64,000 nucleotides of DNA. Origin: Planctomycetota bacterium. GTDB taxonomy: Bacteria; Planctomycetota; UBA1135; GCA-002686595. The position numbers and the translations under genes were made by a program. A model generated the notes under the pieces. That model saw only the letters and a program-made list of their open reading frames with translations. It was not told where the DNA came from and made no database searches. The stretch spans positions 1 through 64,000 of the forward strand of contig VGYZ01000002.1 in the NCBI GenBank assembly GCA_016872795.1, given 5' to 3'. This document shows, piece after piece, positions 59,079 through 64,000 of the stretch (position 1 is the first letter of the stretch; every line of letters begins with the position of its first letter).

Positions 59079-60578
59079 ATGGAACTCGAGTTTCACGGCG
59101 CGACGGACGGGACGACTGGCAGCTGCCATGTGCTGCGCGCGGGCGGGCGGCAAGTGCTGCTCGAGTGCGGGCTGTTCCAAGGCCACCGCGAGGACACCTA
59201 CCGCCGCAACTCGCAGTTCCGCTTCGACCCGCGCGCGATCGACGCGGTGATCCTCTCGCACGCGCACATCGACCACTCGGGGCGCCTGCCGATGCTCGTG
59301 CGCGGCGGCTTCAAGGGACCGATCCACTCGACCGGCGCGACGGTCGATCTCGCCGAGCCCATGCTGCTGGACAGCGCCAACATCCAGCTGAAGGACGCCG
59401 AGTTCCTCAACAAGCGCCGCGTGATGGACAAGGTGCGCGCGCGCAACGAGCACCGCGAGGAACGCCGGGGGGTGCGCCACAGACTGTCGCACTTTTACAC
59501 CCACGACGACGCGCCCGCGCTCGCGATGTCGAACCCGCCCAAGCGCGAGGTGCTGCCGCTGTACCTCGAGGAAGATGTGCGCGACACCCTGCCGCGCTTC
59601 GTCCCCCACCACTGGGGCGACTGGTTCCAAGTCGGGCCGAACCTGCGCGTGCGGCTGCACGACGCCGGCCACATCCTCGGAGCGTCGTGGGTCGAACTGG
59701 AGGCCAAGGAGCGCGGCAAGACCGTGCGTGTCGTGTTCTCAGGCGACTACGGGCGGCCGCAGCCGATCCTGCGCGATCCCGTGCCGCTCGCGAGCGCCGA
59801 CATCGTGATCTGCGAGAGCACCTACGGCGACCGCTGCCACCCGCCCGTCGACGACACGGAGGCGCAACTCTCGCTCGCCGTCGAGCGGCTGCACAAGCGC
59901 CGACGCGGCAAGCTCCTGATCCCAGCCTTCGCCGTGGGGCGCACCCAGCACATCCTCTACGCGCTCTCGCGCATCTTCGAGCGCAAGAAGATCGCGGACA
60001 TCCCGGTGTATGTCGACAGCCCGCTCGCCAAGCGCGCGACCGAGATCGTCTACAAGCACCGCGAATGCTTCGACGACGAGGCGCTCGCGCGGCTGCGCAA
60101 GGCCGAGTCGGGCGAGCATCGCCTGAAAGTGCACTTCACGCAGACCGTCGACGACAGCAAGGCGCTCAACCAGGCCAAGGGTCCGATGGTGATCGTGTCG
60201 GCCTCGGGCATGATGGAGTCGGGCCGCATCCTGCACCACCTCGCGTGGTCGATCGGCAGTCCCGACACCGAAGTCGCCGTCGTCGGCTACCAAGCGCAGG
60301 GCACGCTCGGCCGCCGCCTCGTCGAGGGCGCGCGCGAGGTCAACCTCCTCGGAATGCTGCGCGCCGTGCGCGCCCGCATCACCGTGATGAACGGCTTCTC
60401 GGCGCATGCCGACCGCGACGGGCTGCTGCAGACGCTCGCGCCGATCGCGCCGCAGTGCAAGACGCTCTTCTTGGTGCACGGCGAGAACGACCAGCGCCTG
60501 CCGCTCGCGCGCACGCTCGCTCAGCGCGGCTTCGCGCGCGTCGAGTGCCCGCGCAACGCCGCGGTCTGGAAGCTGTGA
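59079..60578 (+). CDS. Metallo-beta-lactamase/beta-CASP nuclease (CPSF73-like)
   Basis: This 499-residue protein has an MBL core with the metal motif LSHAHIDHSG (HAHIDH at 61-66), and LHDAGHILGASWVEL and VFSGDYGR as further ligands. A beta-CASP insertion follows (ICESTYGDR, GKLLIPAFAVGRTQHIL, PVYVDSPLAKRAT, VIVSASGMMESGRILHHL), and the final MNGFSAHADRDGLL with LVHGE completes the set. It matches bacterial CPSF73-like RNases. It acts on RNA, most likely as an endo- or exonuclease. Its stop overlaps a JAMM-protease gene by 4 bp (GTGA). Confidence 0.9.
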   Translation: MELEFHGATDGTTGSCHVLRAGGRQVLLECGLFQGHREDTYRRNSQFRFDPRAIDAVILSHAHIDHSGRLPMLVRGGFKGPIHSTGATVDLAEPMLLDSANIQLKDAEFLNKRRVMDKVRARNEHREERRGVRHRLSHFYTHDDAPALAMSNPPKREVLPLYLEEDVRDTLPRFVPHHWGDWFQVGPNLRVRLHDAGHILGASWVELEAKERGKTVRVVFSGDYGRPQPILRDPVPLASADIVICESTYGDRCHPPVDDTEAQLSLAVERLHKRRRGKLLIPAFAVGRTQHILYALSRIFERKKIADIPVYVDSPLAKRATEIVYKHRECFDDEALARLRKAESGEHRLKVHFTQTVDDSKALNQAKGPMVIVSASGMMESGRILHHLAWSIGSPDTEVAVVGYQAQGTLGRRLVEGAREVNLLGMLRAVRARITVMNGFSAHADRDGLLQTLAPIAPQCKTLFLVHGENDQRLPLARTLAQRGFARVECPRNAAVWKL

Positions 60579-60964
60579 CGCCGACGCGCGCGCACCTGCC
60601 GCCGGAGTTGCGCCTCGAGCTGCTCCAGTGCGCGCGCCGCGCCGCGCCGCGCGAGGCCTGCGGCTTGCTGGTCGGACGCCGCCTTCCGGGCGCGGTGGCG
60701 ATCGAGAAGGTCGATGTGCTCGAGAACGCCGCGCGGGACGAATCCGCCTTCGAGATCGAGCCGCTCCATGTGATCGCGGCGGAGCGCGAGGCGTGCGCGC
60801 GCGGACAGGAAGTGCTCGGTGCGTGGCACTCGCATGTCGACGCGCCAGCCGTGCCATCCGAGCGCGACCTCACGCGCGAGGGCTACGCGCTCGCGCTGAT
60901 CGTCTCGTTGCGCGAGGGCGACCTGCGCGTCTGGCACGGCCGCGAGGAACTCGTGCTCGCCTGA
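60575..60964 (+). CDS. JAMM/MPN+ metalloprotease (Mov34 family)
   Basis: This 129-residue single-domain protein has the complete JAMM zinc site: the Glu in REACGLLVG, and HSHVDAPAVPSERD, which fits H-x-H-x7-S-x2-D exactly. Bacterial single-domain JAMM enzymes cleave ubiquitin-like or ThiS/MoaD-type sulfur carriers, or cysteine conjugates. The GTG start lies in a GTGA overlap with the beta-CASP gene, so both products are made together. No ubiquitin-like or E1-like gene is seen in the window. Confidence 0.88.
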   Translation: MTPTRAHLPPELRLELLQCARRAAPREACGLLVGRRLPGAVAIEKVDVLENAARDESAFEIEPLHVIAAEREACARGQEVLGAWHSHVDAPAVPSERDLTREGYALALIVSLREGDLRVWHGREELVLA

Positions 60965-61489
60965 TCAGCCCAGCGGCGGCCCGTCCCAGCGGCACATGGC
61001 GCGAGCGACATTGCCGCGCGCGTTGAACTCGAGCAACTCGCACAGGTCGCGCACGATGGTGAGCCCGCGTCCGGAGCGTCGGCCCGGCAGTAGAGCACGA
61101 GGCGCGCGCGGGTCGAAGCCGCTGCCGCTGTCCTCGACTTCGATCGCGAGCTGGAGCTCGCCCTGCGTCTCGCGCGCGGACAACTCGATGCGCACGCGAC
61201 CGGAGCGGTTCTCGCGCAGCAACCGCTCGCGCAGCATGTAGTAGTCGCTGAACCCGCCCGCGCGCTCCTTGAGCGCCGAGTCGAGTCCGAGCACGCCGTG
61301 CTCGAGCGCGTTGTGCCACAGCTCCGCGACGATCAGCGCGACCGAGTCGATTGACTCGCGCGGCCAGCCGGCGCGGGCGAGAGCCTGCTCGCAGGTCGCG
61401 ACGGGATCGGCGGCGTTGAGCTCGCAGCCGGCGAGCTCGAGCGCGAAGCTCCAGCGCGTCGCGGCGGAGTTCGTGGTGAGCGGTCCCAT
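60965..61489 (-). CDS. RsbW/SpoIIAB-like ATP-binding anti-sigma factor
   Basis: This 174-residue HATPase_c-type protein has the N box AELWHNALEHG, G1 VEDSGSGFDP and G2 RSGRGLTIV. This is the arrangement of anti-sigma-factor serine kinases, which phosphorylate STAS antagonists and sequester a sigma factor or other partner. The ATG is at 61489. It is 9 bp downstream of a STAS gene, so the pair forms a partner-switching module. The controlled sigma factor and the PP2C phosphatase are not present here. Confidence 0.85.
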   Translation of the reverse strand: MGPLTTNSAATRWSFALELAGCELNAADPVATCEQALARAGWPRESIDSVALIVAELWHNALEHGVLGLDSALKERAGGFSDYYMLRERLLRENRSGRVRIELSARETQGELQLAIEVEDSGSGFDPRAPRALLPGRRSGRGLTIVRDLCELLEFNARGNVARAMCRWDGPPLG

Positions 61490-61498
61490 GGCGCGGCG

Positions 61499-61801
61499 TC
61501 AGGCCACGGTGAACCAGTGGTCGAAGTCGCTCGCCGCGAGCGTGCGCGCCACCAGCGGGCGCGGACGCTCGAGAGTCACGCGTGCGCCCTTGGAGGCGGC
61601 GAAGTCCCGCAGCAGGAGCAGCATTCCGAGCGCCGAGCTGTCGATGTACTCGGCGTCCCGCAGGTCGACCAGAAACGCGGAGGGCTCGCGTTCGCACTCC
61701 TCGTAGGAGCGCAGGAAGGCCTCGCGGGAACGGAAGTCGAAGCGTCCGGCGATGTGCAGCGTGAGCGTTCCGTCGTCGGAGAAAGTGGAGAAGATCGGCA
61801 T
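61499..61801 (-). CDS. STAS-domain anti-anti-sigma factor (RsbV/SpoIIAA-like)
   Basis: This 100-residue STAS protein reads SDDGTLTLHIAGRFDFRSREAF, AFLVDLRDAEYIDSSALGMLLLLRDF and the final VARTLAASDF. DSSALGMLL is the site where the partner kinase phosphorylates the first or second Ser. The ATG at 61801 is chosen for family length; an ATG at 61837 gives 12 more residues. It is the upstream gene of the switch pair. The stop to next start distance is 9 bp. Confidence 0.87.
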   Translation of the reverse strand: MPIFSTFSDDGTLTLHIAGRFDFRSREAFLRSYEECEREPSAFLVDLRDAEYIDSSALGMLLLLRDFAASKGARVTLERPRPLVARTLAASDFDHWFTVA

Positions 61802-61904
61802 GGGGGCTGCCGCGAAATTTCGACCGATCGTGGACATTTCTTGGGCCGAGCGCGCCCGATGTCCCGACTTTGGGCTGCGGCTCACTGCCGACCCGCGCTC
61901 CGCG

Positions 61905-62291
61905 ATGTCCGAAGGTGCTCGCCCCAAACCCAGCCACGAGGGGCGCAACAGGTCCGGATCGGGACGGGTTCCAGCCCCCGAGCGCGCGGTGATCTTGGGC
62001 GGCACCGCCTACGGCACCGTGCGCCCTGCCGCGCGCGCCTCGCGCAGCGCGGATTACCCCCGCGAGGTGACGCGCGATCTCGAGCACATCGAGCTGCTCG
62101 CCGCCCGCTTCGACTCCTTCGCCGAGGGCCTGCGCGCGACCCGCGGACTGGCCGAGGAGTTCGGCGACATCGACGCGGCCGACCTGCTCGCCGCCATGCT
62201 GCGCCAGCACGAGAAGCACGGCTGGTTCTTGCGCGCGACGCTCGGCGTCCAGCTGGACCGGCCCGGCGCTCGCCGGGCGCGCGGGCGGTGA
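61905..62291 (+). pseudogene. Dps-like protein fragment, N-terminal half missing
   Basis: The frame gives 128 residues from the ATG at 61905. From GGTAYGTVRPAARAS onward it matches the C-terminal two helices of Dps (DNA-protection ferritin): HIELLAARFDSFAEGLRATRGLAEEFGDIDAADLLAAM and EKHGWFLRATLGV. The N-terminal helices that carry the ferroxidase His, Asp and Glu are absent, replaced by a short Arg/Ser-rich stretch (RPKPSHEGRNRSGSG). It is probably a 5'-truncated remnant, though a small expressed helical protein is possible. It starts about 100 bp from the divergent STAS gene. Confidence 0.6.
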
Positions 62292-62324
62292 CGCCCGCGC
62301 GCTCGGTCGGTTAGCTTGGGCCGC

Positions 62325-63335
62325 GTGAAGCTTCGCTCGCGTTCCGTGCTCGCGCCGTCCGGCGCCGTCGCGCTGGTCGCGCTGCTCGCCTCCGCGGGCA
62401 GCGTGTGGCAGGCGCGCACGCCTTGGCCGCTCCAGCCGCCGGCTCCGGTGCCCGACGGTCGGAAGCCCAAGCTCGAACGCGCGAGCGAGCTCGCGTGCGC
62501 GCAGTGCCACGCCGCGCAGGTGGCGGAATGGGCCGGCACGACCCACGCGCTGGCGTGGGAGAACGAGCCGTACCAAGAGGAGCTTCAAGGCCGCAAGAAG
62601 GCCGAGAGCTGCCACGGCTGCCACGCGCCGGTGGCGCTGCACGGCGCGCTCGACGCGCTGCTCGCGGGCAAGCCCGAGGCGCGCGCGGACGCGCGCCACT
62701 TCGGCGTGTCGTGCGAGAGCTGCCATCTCGCGACCGATGGCGCGCTGCTCGGCCCCACCGGTGCCGCCACCGAAAAGCACGCGACTCGCAAGGGCGCGAG
62801 CTTCGACGCCGAGGGCTCGAACGCGCTGTGCGCGAGCTGCCATCGCACCACGGTCGGGCCCGTGATCGGTCTCGCGCGCGACTTCGAGCAGTCCGCGGGC
62901 GCGGCGTCGGGCGCGACCTGCGTCGGCTGCCACATGGCGCCGCGCGCGGAGGTGGCCGTCGAAGGCGGCACGCGCATCGTGCGCAGCCACGCCTTGCAGA
63001 CGCCGCGCGACCCGGCCTTCCTCGCGCTCGGCTTCGAGCTCACCCTCGCGCACGAGGCATCGGGGCCGGCGCTGCGCGTCCGCAACCTCGCCGGCCACCG
63101 CGTGCCCGGCCTGATCGGGCGCGAGATCGAGTTCGTCGCGACGGCGAGCGATGCGGCGCTCACGGAGCTCGGGCGCGAGACGCTCACGCTCACCACCGAG
63201 AGTTATCTGAGGGTGGACGAGACACTCGAGCTCGCGCTGCCAGCGCGCACCGCGCGCGTACGCGTGCTCGGCCGCCACCACGACCCGCGCGTGGACAAGC
63301 CCGTCACATTCCTCGAGCGCGAGTTGGGTCCCTGA
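62325..63335 (+). CDS. Exported pentaheme cytochrome c
   Basis: This 336-residue protein has an N-terminal signal/anchor (SGAVALVALLASAGSVW) and five CxxCH heme sites: CAQCH (Cys58), CHGCH (96), CESCH (130), CASCH (169) and CVGCH (199). They are separated by about 30-40 residues. The C-terminal 120 residues form a beta-rich domain without Cys. It resembles cytochrome c554-like multiheme electron carriers in spacing. The GTG at 62325 follows TTGGGCCGC; a TTG at 62316 is possible. It probably mediates periplasmic electron transfer. Confidence 0.88.
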   Translation: MKLRSRSVLAPSGAVALVALLASAGSVWQARTPWPLQPPAPVPDGRKPKLERASELACAQCHAAQVAEWAGTTHALAWENEPYQEELQGRKKAESCHGCHAPVALHGALDALLAGKPEARADARHFGVSCESCHLATDGALLGPTGAATEKHATRKGASFDAEGSNALCASCHRTTVGPVIGLARDFEQSAGAASGATCVGCHMAPRAEVAVEGGTRIVRSHALQTPRDPAFLALGFELTLAHEASGPALRVRNLAGHRVPGLIGREIEFVATASDAALTELGRETLTLTTESYLRVDETLELALPARTARVRVLGRHHDPRVDKPVTFLERELGP

Positions 63336-63375
63336 GCGAGGCGGCGCCAAACGCGCTACGCTCTTCTCCCCCATC

Positions 63376-64000
63376 GTGCCGCGTCTGCTCCGCCCCCTGT
63401 TGCTCGCCCTCGCGTTCGCGCTCGCTGCGCCCGCGCGCGCGCAGTCGGATTCCGAGGACGCGGTCGGCCGTGCGCAGGCTTGGCTCGCGCGCGCGAGCCG
63501 GACGACGATCGCGCTCTCCGACGAGGATGTGCGCGCCCTCGAGCGCTGGCTCGACGACCTGCGGCTCGTGCAGGTGATCCAGCCGGAGCGTCGCACGGTC
63601 GTGTTCGCGGTGCTGCTCGACCTCGCCGCGCTCGACCCCGGTGAGGTCGTTCCTCCGACCCTGCAGACGCCGCAGCTGCGCATGCGCGTGGGACGCGCGG
63701 CGTTCGCGGCCCTCGGTCCCGCGCTCGACCTGTCGAGGGATGGTGCCACCCAGCGCTGGCTGGCGCGCGAAGTGCTCGGAAGCGAAGCGGAAACCAGCCG
63801 CGCGCGGCGCATCGAGGCGCTCGAGTGCCTCGAGGGTCGGCGCGAGGGCGAGACGCTCTCCGCCCTGCTGCACTGTGCGCGGGCTCCCGACGCGCAGGTG
63901 CGCGAGCTGGCGATGCGCTCGCTCGTCGGCTGGCCCGACGACGGCGTGCACTTCTTCATGCTCGCCCAGTTCGAGACCAACGAACGGCGCCCGGGCTGGG
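63376..64000 (+). CDS. Secreted helical-repeat protein, 3' truncated by window
   Basis: From the GTG at 63376 the frame stays open to the window edge (208 codons). It begins with a signal peptide (PRLLRPLLLALAFALAAPARAQS). The mature part is helix-rich and Ala/Leu/Arg-rich. One segment (RREGETLSALLHCARAPDAQVRELAMRSLVGW) resembles a HEAT repeat, so it may be a secreted HEAT-type protein like that at 43459. No catalytic motif is seen in the visible part. Confidence 0.6.
   Translation, partial: MPRLLRPLLLALAFALAAPARAQSDSEDAVGRAQAWLARASRTTIALSDEDVRALERWLDDLRLVQVIQPERRTVVFAVLLDLAALDPGEVVPPTLQTPQLRMRVGRAAFAALGPALDLSRDGATQRWLAREVLGSEAETSRARRIEALECLEGRREGETLSALLHCARAPDAQVRELAMRSLVGWPDDGVHFFMLAQFETNERRPGW

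Noticed and set aside
1-64000. CRISPR arrays, insertion sequences, prophage genes and attachment sites
   Set aside because: I saw no spaced direct repeats, transposase or integrase motifs, or phage structural genes on either strand. The tRNA-Gln pair has no flanking direct repeat suggesting integration.

Overview
The window is about 70% G+C, densely coded, and looks like chromosome of a free-living heterotrophic bacterium. The mixture suggests a high-GC member of the Planctomycetota or a relative: a MoxR/DUF58/BatA-E cassette, sulfatase-superfamily genes, carboxypeptidase-regulatory-like and HEAT-repeat secreted proteins, Tat export, a xanthine-dehydrogenase trio, and weak use of Shine-Dalgarno sites. 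The lineage is an inference; no rRNA gene is present. I see no plasmid, phage, IS or CRISPR features.

Layout. 1-2.2 kb: the 3' end of gcvH, a lipoate ligase, and a 5'-truncated, frameshifted sulfatase remnant. 2.4-2.5 kb: two tandem tRNA-Gln genes. 2.7-6.2 kb (minus): a coiled-coil membrane protein with its own intrinsic terminator, then tatC and cinA. 6.5-11.1 kb (plus): coaE, rho and a large carboxypeptidase-regulatory-like protein. 11.2-14.1 kb: an SDR, then trxB divergent from an inositol-monophosphatase-like gene. 14.0-24.0 kb (minus): xylA, xylB, an ABC exporter, a PAS histidine kinase, a molybdopterin-fold protein lacking its Mo-ligand Cys, and an MBOAT/SGNH O-acyltransferase pair. 24-31 kb: a glycerophosphodiesterase, a sulfotransferase/class-IV aminotransferase fusion, a DoxX-like protein, a ferredoxin, a histidine phosphatase coupled to a GT-C-type membrane protein, and a catalytically degenerate sulfatase homologue. 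31-46.6 kb (minus): one long run of HEAT protein, lytic transglycosylase, MscS channel, cytochrome b562-like protein, MoxR, DUF58, BatA-E-type genes and a class III sirtuin. 46.7-55.1 kb (minus): xanthine dehydrogenase (three subunits), a small transporter, a GH113-like lipoprotein and recG. 55.1-64 kb: small lipoproteins, a zinc phospholipase C-like protein, a calcium-motif lipoprotein, a beta-CASP nuclease coupled to a JAMM protease, an RsbV/RsbW-type pair, a Dps fragment, a pentaheme cytochrome and a truncated secreted protein.

How the genes work together. Neighbouring genes are repeatedly coupled by 4-bp GTGA or ATGA overlaps or 1-bp TGATG overlaps. This marks likely functional units: O-acylation (MBOAT/SGNH), the aerotolerance/MoxR cassette, xanthine dehydrogenase, the ABC exporter, and beta-CASP/JAMM.

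Two themes stand out. First, the tetranucleotide ACGT is strongly depleted across the whole window and replaced by ATGT/ACAT, as expected if an ACGT-specific cytosine methyltransferase has been driving C-to-T decay. Second, several enzyme homologues have lost catalytic residues or their N-terminal halves: the molybdopterin protein, the sulfatase-like protein, the GH113-like protein, the Dps fragment and the sulfatase remnant.
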